Source of the DNA: Vespa crabro
Lineage: Eukaryota > Arthropoda > Insecta > Hymenoptera > Vespidae
DNA: 64,000 nucleotides
Assembly (NCBI RefSeq): GCF_910589235.1
Contig: NC_060977.1
Span: forward strand, 752,501-816,500
Reading direction: 5' to 3'
The position numbers and the translations under genes were made by a program. The notes below the pieces were generated by a model that was not told the DNA's origin, made no database searches, and saw only the letters and a list, made by a program, of their open reading frames with translations. This document shows positions 24,600 through 35,208 of the stretch, piece after piece; the first letter of the stretch is position 1; every line of letters begins with the position of its first letter.

Positions 24600-25372
24600 A
24601 AAGGCGTTCGATTTATCATAGAGAAAATCAATTTTAAAAACCCATCGTCAAAATTACGAAAAGACGACATAATAGATCACGCGGTTTCTGTTCCTTTTTT
24701 ATTATACGTATTTTGTAATGCTCGATCGATATAATAGTCGTTTCCCCGATGTTTGCTGTTAAATGCGAAACAAAGAAGGCAGAAGCGAGATTAATAAAGA
24801 GAAGTGATAGAAAAGAATAAAAAAAGAAAAAAAAAATAGTTGCAGAATATATAAAAAATATACTATTACTGTGTATATTATTTTATATAAATTTAATTTT
24901 GTTTTCATACATAAATATATTTTATTTGTCAAACCTTTGTGAACCTTATTTTAGAATTGTCCACTTGTTGCTTATACAAGCCGCATTGTTATTTTTAGCG
25001 GCCAACATGGTCTTTTCTCGTAAAATTTGTTATAATTTAGATCCTTCGTTCCTTTTTTCTGATACTTCGATTAATTTATTATCAGCCGAGGTATTGATTA
25101 CGAAAGAACGGGATTCATTAATATTCAATTTTGATATTAATTTAACATTAATTTTTTTCTCAAAAGTTCGACGACCGGCACAGAACGAGTCTTTTCATGA
25201 TCTCGATAGGATCGATCGCGTGAGAATAAAATTTCATTTCCTAGATCGTAGTCGCGCTTGTAAAGATCAAAATAGAGAGAGAGAGAGAGAGAAAGAGAAA
25301 GAGAGAAAAAGAGAATGAGTGAGTGAGTAAGAGGACGAGCGCCGTTCGAACCCTTTCACGGCCAAAATCGCG
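23207..25372. other. AT-rich downstream flank
   Basis: No gene seen. Holds A and T runs, (GAGC)n at 23926, a GTC triplet tract and a 62-base GA tract (24535-24596). Transcription of the zinc-finger gene may run into its left part. Confidence 0.5.
23699..23706 (+). promoter_or_regulatory. miR-8 seed match (8-mer) downstream of the zinc-finger gene
   Basis: CAGTATTA is complementary to bases 1-8 of miR-8 (UAAUACUG). It lies beyond the distal AATAAA pair at 23179-23198, so it is relevant only if transcription extends further. Confidence 0.2.
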
Positions 25373-25418
25373 ATGTACCTTCCATTTCTACTTGTTTGTA
25401 CGATACTTTTGCTTCTTG
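25373..25418 (+). CDS. Candidate signal-peptide first exon (hypothetical)
   Basis: ATG at 25373 (G at -3) opens MYLPFLLVCTILLLL, and the next base, G, abuts GTAAGC, a consensus 5' splice donor at 25419. The peptide is a short start followed by an uninterrupted hydrophobic core, as in insect signal peptides whose first intron falls near the end of the signal. The exon would end in phase 1. Unspliced, the frame stops after 27 codons. A phase-compatible, secreted-type exon lies at 31926-32041; the acceptor at 34896 is compatible too. T-rich DNA makes hydrophobic codons by chance, so this remains a hypothesis. Confidence 0.28.
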
Positions 25419-25916
25419 GTAAGCGCACGCGCGTCCGTTTTTATTGGCCAATTTAGTTAATGACCGAGTACGAGCGTACTACCACGCGTTGCGTCGCACA
25501 TATCATCCGCGAGATTCCATGAAATATCCATGAGATCGTAGGGAGAATCCTTTTGCATCCCTTTCGTCCCACTCAAGCCGTCACCTTTTTCTCTTTCCTT
25601 TCTCGACATCTCCATTTCGTCTCTCTTGCTCTCTGTTTCTGTCTCTGTCCCCCTACCTATCGCGCGTTCTTACGTACGCTGAGTACCGCTCGTGCTCTCG
25701 TAACCTTGAGCATTCTGTAATTTAGCAAATCGTTGCGGACTCGGCGAAAGGAATCGCTCGATTCGCCAACGCTTCGACCCTGCACGATGATCGTTGCGAG
25801 CAAAGTATCCTTTCTCTCTTTCTCTCTTCGCTGCTACGAGATGCGTATTTCGCGATAAATTAGAAATTACCGTGCCGAATGAAGAGGCCGATAAAACGTC
25901 TTTCCTTTACTTTTTC

Positions 25917-25999
<83 letters not shown>

Positions 26000-26796
26000 C
26001 TAATAATAATACTAATAATAATACTAATAATAATAGTAATAGTAATAGTAATAATAATAGTAATAGTAATAGTAATAGTAATAGTAATAGTAATAGTAAT
26101 AGTAATAGTAACGATATTCTTCGCTATCATATCGAATAGAACGCGTCGAAGGTGGCCGTATGAATGCAAAGTAGAATTATTATATATCAAAGACAAAGTA
26201 TTAGGATTATCTCGTTTTTCTGTCCCCTTTCGAATAAATTTTTTTTTTATCGATGTGCTTTTCAAGGATAAGGATAATCGAAAATCGCCAAGCGAAGGAT
26301 ATTTTTTATTCTTCGAAGGGAAAAGCGATTACTAACTAGTGAAAATAAAATCGATCCATTCGTTTCTCACGAGACGATACTTTACAGCGATTAAAACGCT
26401 ACTACTTTGTTCGCCGTATTCGCGAGTCTCGCCGTAGTTAATTAGACTTAGGCAACGTCCTACCTGATGACGAAGCAATATTGACGCGATCTATCTATGA
26501 TTTATTAAGGATATAGAAAGTGAACGGCGAAGCGAAAGAAAAGCGAGAGAAACGGAAAGAGAAGAAAACAATAGGATGCTCGTAGAAAGAGATGAATGAT
26601 GTTAGCTATGTAGTCCGCTACCCTCATAACGTGCATTTACCACATTTTTATGTTTTCTAATTCGTTGAGAACGAATGGGGTTTTTGGTATAAATATATAA
26701 ATATATGAATATAAATATAAATATAAGTATAAATATAAATATAAATATATATATATATATATTTATCAATACAAATATATATATATATATATATCT

Positions 26797-26828
<32 letters not shown>

Positions 26829-28417
26829 AGATAATAGATCATTCATACCGCAAGTGAAAGCCAATCAACGAGCTGCGTGGCGGCTTTATTTGTTTCCTGC
26901 GAGTGTCCCACGTTGATCAATCAAATCTATCGGAATTTTTGCCGAGGATAAACGATCAAAAACCAAAAACATTTCGTATCTTCGAAACAGAAAAAAAAAA
27001 ATCGTTGTTCCCGTCTATATAGATACGTACGTAAATATTTCCTTTCCTTTTCTATCGCACGACAAAAATTCGTACCAACCAAACGATCTCCTATTCGAAC
27101 GGAAACTTTACGTCGTCGTATAGAGGTGACCTTCGAAAAGGCGATCGTTCAAGACGTAAGAAAGAAAATAATAACTCTTGTTGTGTACGCAGCGATAAAT
27201 CAAAGCCATCCAGTCGCGAATCGACCGAGAGACGAGGACAACTTGACGCGTACACACACGCGCGACATCGGAGCCGAACGACTATCGATTTATTTATATA
27301 TTCGTATTATACATAAATATAACATATATAAATATAAATATAGATATATATATATATATAAATATAAATATGAATATAAATATAAATATAAATATAAATA
27401 TAAATATAAAAAATATATTCGTCCTTTCGAGAGGAGCACACTGCCGCCACGAGAAGATGGTAAAGAGAAGATAAGATAAAACAAAAGTAAGAAAAAAACG
27501 ATAGAACAAATTTAATGATCGATCGATTGTATAGTTTCACGTTAATTCGTATACACGTATGCGTGATTTTCTTTCCGTGTATCAATGTATACGAGATTAT
27601 CGTGTTTATAACGTATCTCGATGAATGCCATACACAAGTACCTCATGATACAAAATACATGTACAAATGTTCATACGTTTTCAGGATATTAGCTAATTAA
27701 TAAATAACAATATCCAGATCACACAGAGCGGTTTCTAACCATTGGATATCATCCTACTCCTATCGCCGTTCCTCCGTCGTATCTGTCGCGGCAAGACCTT
27801 ACATCTATTTACGTCAGAGGGATAATTACGACCGGACGTAATAGTAAGAGAAGAAAAAAGAAGAGACAACGTCAGAAACTGCGATACGCACGTATGTGAA
27901 TAATAACGTCGATTCATTTAAATACGCTTTATAATACCATTTACATTATTTTTATCGCCGTAAGAGATAAGGAACTTACAAGTTTTGCATTGATTTTCTT
28001 GAAATAAGAGAGAGAGAAATGAAGTATATTAAATTACAATTAACGAGATATCTATATCATAGGACAATGTAACACAACGTGCTTAATCTTTTTTTTGCCT
28101 TGTCGCGAGCCTACACACTGATCTTATTTCGCAATATCCTTCCGCGATCGATGGTTCCAAGTTTCTTCTTTCCCTTTTCCCTTACCCTGAAAAAGAAGAC
28201 GTGAAGCTTGTCCCTGCTCATTGCCGCTTATTTATCTTTCAAAAGTCGCGACTGGCTTAACGCTACGAAGATTACCAGCGCTCTCGCGCATCCTGTGATA
28301 AATAGCAAGATTACGAGACTACGTGTCGGCCAATGAACGATGCGTCGGCCCGTGGACCATATGTTCCTCTTCCAAGGCTGTGAGACCCTTTTGCTCCAAG
28401 ACTTGCTTCGACGTCTG

Positions 28418-28450
<33 letters not shown>

Positions 28451-28622
28451 TTCTCTCCTCCTTCTCCTCTCTTTTTTCCCTCTCTCTCTCTCTCTCCTCT
28501 TTTTCTTCTGAAACGCCGAGCTCCAGTTGTTCCGATGGACATTGCCCGGCTCGAAACTACGAATCGAACGACTTTCGCAATGTCTCCTCTACACTGAAAG
28601 CCTTGTATTCGATTATATGTGC

Positions 28623-28660
<38 letters not shown>

Positions 28661-31122
28661 GAGAGAGAGAAAATGGGAGATAGACAAAAAAAAGAGAGAA
28701 AGAGAGCAACTCCCAATTGAGACTTAAACGGGTCACAGAGGACGGAACGTTTCTATTTAATTCTCTGTCCTCTTTCTATGCTAATCTAATCTTTTCTAGT
28801 TTTATTTTCTCATTCCTCTATGAAAATTTACCAGTATTATGTTTCTGTATTTCTTGTTTTTCTCTTTTTTTCTGTTTTTTTTTCTTTTTTTTCTTTTTTT
28901 TTTTTTTTTTTTTTTTTATATAGCTTTTTCCTTCGTTGCGATATTCAATCGAATAGAATAATTTCTCTTGGGACTTTTGATCGGTTACAAAGCTATTCGA
29001 AGAAACGGTTGTTTATCAACGACAATCTCGTGACATTGTAATACGAATAATTTTGGTCGTCGAACATCTACACGAGGCTGTTGTGTTTAAAATAATACGC
29101 ACACGTACACGCGTGCCCATACAGTTTGCCTTTGACCGAAAAGCAAAGCGGACTTCATTTCACGAGCGAAGGTTGATTCAAGCGCACGAAGCGAACTACG
29201 TCGTCATTGAAATTACATTGTGTTCTCGTAAGTCTTTACAACTTGCTCGATCTATTTTGATCGAGATAATAAGCGATAAAGATCAGGCTATTACTTCTCT
29301 ATTATATTATTATAGGATTATTGGAAATTTCAATTGCAGAATTGTAGTTATATTATCGTTCGGACAAATACTTAAAAGTAATCAATTTCGGTGGTGTAAC
29401 TTTTGAAATTGTTCTTACCGTCAAATTCAAATCGTTCTATTCGTTCGTACCCATTGATCTAAATCTCGAATACTCGCGATTCACGTATAGGGCTCAATTT
29501 TAGTCGACGATGCGTATCCAAAGATTTTTCCCACAGCGAAGACAGCTGTCGTAATGAGTTGCATCCTCACGTTCCTCTCTCTCTCTCTCTCTCTCTCTTT
29601 CCCCTTATCTACCCATAGATGCCGACTTTTTCGGAAGACGATATATACCCCTACATGACAATGCAACTTGGTACTTCCTTTACAGCTTCGCAGCACCCGA
29701 GCGGGGACGAGCGGGAAGAAAGGAAGCCAGGATGAAATTTGAGAAACGAAGAGTTTGGAGAGCATAAATTGTTCCGATAAGGCAGATAAATCCGAGTTCG
29801 ATCGGAATTCGCGATGCGACTGCTCGACGTTGCCGCCTCTAACCCCACCATCTTTTACCGTTTCGAAATACAAACATCCTAGAATACGAATGAGTGGAGG
29901 AGAGACAACAAGCAATCGAAAAATCATCCAAACTCTCTTTAACCGCATGGACGAACGAACGAATTTATTCGAGCCAGATTTCCCTCCCTTCTTAACGATC
30001 CAATGGGATATACTTTTTTTTCGAATATTTCTTCTTTCAGGGTCACCTGACAAATATTTAGTTTTATCGTGGCGTCATAAGTTATTGGAGACCCTCGCAA
30101 GACTCTTGTCTTGCGTGAGGTAGGTCGGCTCTACTCCGTTATATCACGATCGAGAAGAGATCGAATTAAGGAATTGCTGAGTTTCTTCTAAATTTTTTTC
30201 TCGAATCGAATTAGAATCGGTAAGACTTTGTTACGTCGATAAAATAAAATAAAACTTGTGGATGTAAGAAATTAAGGATGAATTTATTTATTATATAGGT
30301 ATATCAAATCGATCGATAACATTGTAATTGAAGGAGAGTAAAGTTGGAGCAAGAAAAAAAAAAGACAAAAAATTACTTTTCTTCGAACAAGACGTCTCAA
30401 TGTGTTCTGCATATGGCCTCGACACAGTAGATTATAAAGAAATCAGTGCACGGGCGTGCATATGTCGTCCGATTTTCCGCGTTTTCCTTATATCCGTCCA
30501 TATGGGAAGTTTTTCGACATGACGTAAGTACGTCGTATATCGTTGCTGATAAAGGAACAGTATCCCCTCGTGCAAGAATAAAAGGATCAAAGAAAGTCGA
30601 TGAATAAGAGCGCAGAAGAGTTTCGTAATACACGATGAAAGATCGTATTTGTTTCTCTCACCAAATGGAGTAAGCGATTTTATTTTCGATTATTTTCTAA
30701 GTTTTTCTCGAGAAGATAATAGGTATGCATGCTTATTGAATATGTGCGACTCGATCAAGGTGATCAACATCCCGAAAAATGAAGTACTTCGAGAGAATTT
30801 TATTTTCGAATCTTTGAGGACGATTACAATCGTCAAAATTTGGATATCTTTATATGTATTTCAACGTACCATTGAATCGTCTTTATTTGTTTATCAACAC
30901 GGAAGGTTTCTAATTGATCAACGAAGACGCAAAGGATAAATCGATGAAACGACACGATGACTCACGTACGACAGCTAGTGAGACAACTAGAGGTGACTAG
31001 AGAGACGCAAGACGTGGCTCGACTCGAAGCGGTAGCATCTGCCACTATCGGTTTGGAGTTTGCGCTTCCCAGGCTCCCGAGATGCACCTGGTCCTCCGTC
31101 TGGTTGCCGGTGCATTCGCTTC

Positions 31123-31178
<56 letters not shown>

Positions 31179-31925
31179 TTCTCTTTCTCTCTCCATTTCT
31201 CTCTTCGATCGTTCGACGCGGATATGCTCTCGTAAACCTGAATACGGTGAAAGAGAGGGACCGAGAGTAAAACGAAGATAGATAGAGAAAGGAGGTACCC
31301 TAAATCGGTTCGGTAGAGAGATACCCCGTCGTAGGTGAACTCGGTTCATCCTTTGGAACATTTCTTTTTAATCTTTATACGATCTTTTATATTCAACATC
31401 GGAGCTTCTCAATTCATACGTATTTTGTTAGGTGCGTTTAAACAATTGAACAGCGTCCACAACGATTCTTTTCTTTTCGGTTAAAGTTCGAAAGGCAAAC
31501 TCGTTTGGATAGTTGAGAAAATGATAGAAGTCGCTGTCACATTGGACGAGTAAGTAGGCACGCGGCTGCGCAACACGTGGTAACCGAAAAACGCGCGCTT
31601 TTGACACACATATACGTACGACTTCCAAGAAATTGGTCTTTAATGATTCCCTTCTTTGAGAGAGAAAGAGAGAGAAAGAGAAATAAAACCGATAACGTTA
31701 AGGAAAAGTTTAGACGTAAAGTAAGAGATATAAAATGTTATCTACCGCGAAATAAATTAATTATTCTTTCGTGCGAAATCGTAGTCGTTTAAAAGTTTGA
31801 GCGATGACGATTCCGAGATGGGATCGTTGCGCGAAATGGCCTGCCCCTCGAGTCAACCTTTCGATGCTCGTGCCGGGACCGAGGACGTGGCATTAGTAAA
31901 AACGCGATATTGTCTGACTCAACAG
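25419..31925. other. Non-coding stretch, possible intron of the hypothetical secreted-protein gene
   Basis: No supported exon. Contains the TAA tract, TA tracts at 26.7-27.4 kb, TC and GA tracts at 28.4-28.7 kb and a T run at 28887-28918. Repeat-free open frames at 29.48-30.12 kb on both strands lack an ATG near their start and look like chance. An acceptor-like CCCAG at 31070 precedes a short Arg/Pro frame cut off by a TC tract. Confidence 0.4.
25919..26112. repeat. Degenerate (TAA)n tract of about 195 bp
   Basis: Pure AAT triplets at the left pass into AATACT interruptions and then into AATAGT units at the right, ending in AGTAACGATATT. Apparent poly-Asn or poly-Ile frames here are repeat translations. 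Confidence 0.95.
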
Positions 31926-32041
31926 GTTGCCGGCACCCTAGAGGCCACCGACCACCCCCTGACAGCTACGGTGCGCCACCCCATCGACCACCACCCCATC
32001 GACCACCCCATGCGCCGCCTCCACTCGGCTCTGTGTATTAA
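31926..32041 (+). CDS. Candidate terminal exon, Pro/His-rich with PDSYGAP motif (hypothetical)
   Basis: An acceptor-like CTGACTCAACAG at 31914-31925 precedes an open frame to TAA at 32039. With one base supplied by an upstream exon it reads G-CRHPRGHRPPPDSYGAPP, then a duplicated HRPP unit, and ends PPPLGSVY. PDSYGAP is the core motif of pro-resilin-type cuticle repeats, and short Pro-rich secreted peptides are common in insects. AATAAA at 32041-32046 overlaps the stop, as in compact terminal exons. The frame matches the phase-1 mini-exon at 25373-25418, giving a possible two-exon secreted protein of about 53 aa. A second open frame (SDDDSEMGSL... to TAA 32043) overlaps this stretch and also has GC-ending codons, so the frame is unproved. 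Confidence 0.28.
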
Positions 32042-32046
32042 ATAAA
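32041..32046 (+). promoter_or_regulatory. Poly(A) signal AATAAA overlapping the stop of the Pro-rich frame
   Basis: AATAAA starts at the last base of the TAA stop at 32039-32041. It supports a transcript end here on the + strand if the candidate exon is real. Confidence 0.3.
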
Positions 32047-34794
32047 CCTGACGATGGGGTGATTTCTCTTTTTCTCTTTCTCTTCCTCGTTCTGTCTCGA
32101 TCCAACTTATCGGCCGCTTTAATCGATCGCATTTTCGCTCGTTACGATGAATTCTTCTCGAACTTGGAAATACTCAGAGATACGTATATATGTCATTTTA
32201 TCAATGATATGGAACATTGAATATTTATTTTATTTTCAACGAAAACATCCCCTTTCGTTCGATTTCACGTGTTTATGATTTTAACGTCGGATATTATTTT
32301 TAAAGGCTGTTCGAACGGCAAACTCGAGGTTTTTCTATGAGCGCTTATCGCTTCCGAGCACCTCCGTACCACGTTAACGATGTTTCGTTTCGAAAGCAAC
32401 GTGCCATGTGTAATCCACGAGGAGAAGGACGAGAGTGAAAATCCCAATCAGCTGTTCGCCAGATCCTCGAGCAAACAAGGGATTTCTTCTGGACAATGGA
32501 AACGTATGTCGTCGGTGAGCTAGCGAGTCGCACTCTAACGTCACGTTGTCTCGCTGTCGTTCGTAGACTAACGCAAAAGGAGGAGAACACATGTAAAGCT
32601 CCTCTAAAAGGGGGGGGGGGGGGCAAGAAAAAAAAAAAGAAAAAAGAATCAGAGATCTCGTAGAAATTGAATGCGACACTTAACGTCGATACATTTGGAA
32701 GAATGTATTTGGCAACGGCCGAAACATTTTCGATTAAAAAGCGTGTGAAAAGTGAAGGAAAAAATTGAAGAAAACGTATGTACTACCAGCTTAGCTCGGT
32801 AACTAACCCTTTCTCTGTGAATATAAGGTAAGCGAAGAAAAGCGAGACTTTCGTTCTTAAATGATCTCGTTTAAGCGATGATCGTATAAGCGGTTGCATC
32901 GAAACTTTATCCAACCCTTTTCGGGTTACGAGAAAATTACGTGCAAAAACGACCTATATCTCGTGTCCCGTTAATAAAAAACGATAAATCTTGGCCCTTC
33001 CGTGAGCGATCGAAATCCTTTTCACGGAGAAAGAACGGGTATACTTATCCGCGATATTTACCTCCCTTTTACCGAAAATTTAGACGATCGTCACCGTGAT
33101 TCCTGGGAACTTTGTCACGCAATTTTGAGTATCGCGAAGCGTAAACGCGCGTGTTCTTCAACCCTTCTTCTTCGTTCTCGCTCTCGACGAGAAAGAGAGA
33201 AAGAGAGAGAGAGAGAGAAAGAGGTACGATCAAAACCCTCGATACCACCGCGTCTTCCCAATAATTCATACTTTTATCCGTAATAAGGAACTTTAAGAGG
33301 GCTCGTTTTACCACGAAGCCGTGAAAATTTGCGAGAACGACGACCGTTTACATTTTCTTCTTTCCGTTTGCCCCTCTTTTAAACTCTTCTCGTTCGGCCC
33401 ATCGAACGTTCGCATTCCCTTCTGTTCTCTTCCCCTTTAAACTCCCCACCTCTACCCCTTTGCTCTTCCTCGCGCGGATGCACGCACGGTGGATCATCAA
33501 ACTCTTGCCCCGTTTTCCCACGGAATCCTTTCTGCCTCTTTTCCCGAAAATACGTTTCTCGATATTCTTCTTGAACGTGAGCGTACACATGTCTCTGTGT
33601 TGGCTGGTGCCGGCTGCTTTTACTCGGTTAAGGGAAAAAAGGGAAAGAAGGGTGTAATCCATTTTTATACGGACGAATCTCAAGGTAGTGTTGCCTGTCA
33701 TCCTTTTGCCAAGAAACTCCGAACGAAGGAGACATGTATTTTGAAAAAAAATTGTATATTTTACATAAATTATAGAGACACGAATTATTACTTTGTCGTC
33801 CTCGTAATAATCGAAATATAGCGTGATAATTTGCCGAAGAATAGAATCGTAAGGCCTGAAAGTTTTAGTGCTAGTTGAAAATTTGCGACGATAGAACGTT
33901 CCTAGGAGGAGGTTTTCAGAATGTCGATGAGAAGTAACGAACCGGAAGAGGGCTGTCTCTAGGGGCGACACAGGCGATAGAAGCGCAAGTGCACGCGGAG
34001 GTGAGACAAAGAGAGAGAGAGAGAGAGAGAGAGGCAGGTCTTCTCTAGATTCCCCCAATGCTTTTCTCATTCATTCACGCACTTCACGCTCCTTCCTCTC
34101 TTTCGGCTGCGATATATCTATAGGCAGGATATCCTTCGGTACTATTCTTGAATCGACGACCTACATACGCTCTACGAAGGGCTGAGCTCGGTTCTCTTCC
34201 TTCGCTCGTTCACCTTCCTCCTTAGGAGCTCACCCACGGAGGATCATGGGAATGCGGATGATTGCCCTGGAAACGTTTTTTTTCTCTTCCTTTCTCTCTT
34301 TTCGCAATTTCTTTCGAATACTTAAACGACGTCTATCGTCGTCGTAATAACGGTGCCGTTTCCTTCTAATAGTCGATCAATCTTTTAGAAAAGTTAGAAC
34401 GAATTGATGAAAGCACAGATACGATCGGAAACTTGATGATTCTCTGCGTTTGATCGGAAGGATTTTGAGTTTGTCGAAGTATATAATATCGTAAGCGATG
34501 CGGTTAGAAGAGAAAGACGTTGTCTCGGAGAAGACGTAGACTAAAGTTTATCGGCAAGCTGACGTCGGAGAACGTCGAAGGACGACGTTGAAAGGTAGAG
34601 TAGCCCTTTGGTGCACGCCCTCACGAAAGGTTCTGCCTCCCGAGGGCTGAGGTTTAAGTTAAAGAACCTGGATGTGTTTCAGATGCACGTATACACGCGC
34701 ACGAGCTGACGTAAACTCTCCTGCAGGCACGATATGTGTGACGTGCGAAGCAAACCTTTTTGTCACTGTACCGCGGTCGCGTGCCGGACCGGAA

Positions 34795-34845
<51 letters not shown>

Positions 34846-34896
34846 CTCTCTCTCTTGCCCTCTTTCCTTTTCTCCCTTTCGCTCCGGCCACGGCAG
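32047..34896. other. Non-coding spacer
   Basis: No gene seen. Notable items: a 14-base G run at 32610-32623, an ATG-to-donor segment at 32778-32827 (MYYQLSSVTNPFSVNI then AAG|GTAAGC) at chance level, and TC or GA tracts at 33.2, 34.0 and 34.8 kb. Confidence 0.5.
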
Positions 34897-35081
34897 GTCC
34901 AACCTGCGTGCAGGAGGGTCAATCATGGATTAACCTGGTTACCCCCAGGATGATACAGGAAATGACCAGTGACCGAACGATCGAGAGCGGCAGGTGCCTT
35001 CCGGTTTTCCATGAAAGCCGGCCTTCTCTTGACCCACCGAACCGGATCGCTTCTCCCTCTCTGATCGGACCTTTTTTTTAA
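34897..35081 (+). other. Exon-like open segment after a TC tract
   Basis: A long TC tract (34798-34856) and GGCCACGGCAG (acceptor at 34896) precede an open frame that starts GPTCVQEGQSWINLVTPRM (first base from the upstream exon) and runs to TAA at 35079. Codons favour G/C at third positions. No family is recognised. It is phase-1 compatible with the mini-exon at 25373-25418. CAG|GTGCCT inside could be a weak donor. Confidence 0.2.
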
Positions 35082-35084
35082 CAG

Positions 35085-35202
35085 GATTTCATGGCGACGA
35101 TGATTCGGTTCGTCGGAGGATCTTTCGAAGGGACGAGTCCAAACTGGAACGAGTCTACACGCGTTACGCGTTACGAGGCGACGCTTTATCGAGATCCGGT
35201 GC
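35085..35202 (+). other. Exon-like open segment with strong acceptor
   Basis: A run of T ending in TTTTAACAG (35076-35084) is a strong acceptor. It is followed by an open frame starting DFMATMIRFVGGSFEGT, and a donor-like GATCCG|GTGCGT follows at 35203. No family is recognised. The acceptor overlaps the stop of the preceding open segment, so the two would be alternatives. Confidence 0.18.
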
Positions 35203-35208
35203 GTAAAG

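Noticed and set aside
29481..30053. 190-codon minus-strand open frame
   Set aside because: It begins with TTG rather than ATG, contains an Arg/Glu run from a TC tract, and a + strand frame of 120 codons overlaps it; no recognisable family.
32778..32827. First exon MYYQLSSVTNPFSVNI ending at AAG|GTAAGC
   Set aside because: Good donor, but no hydrophobic signal, codon bias or partner exon; chance level.
33348..34070. 240-codon minus-strand open frame
   Set aside because: No domain seen, includes a GA-tract Ser/Leu repeat, and several overlapping frames are equally open.
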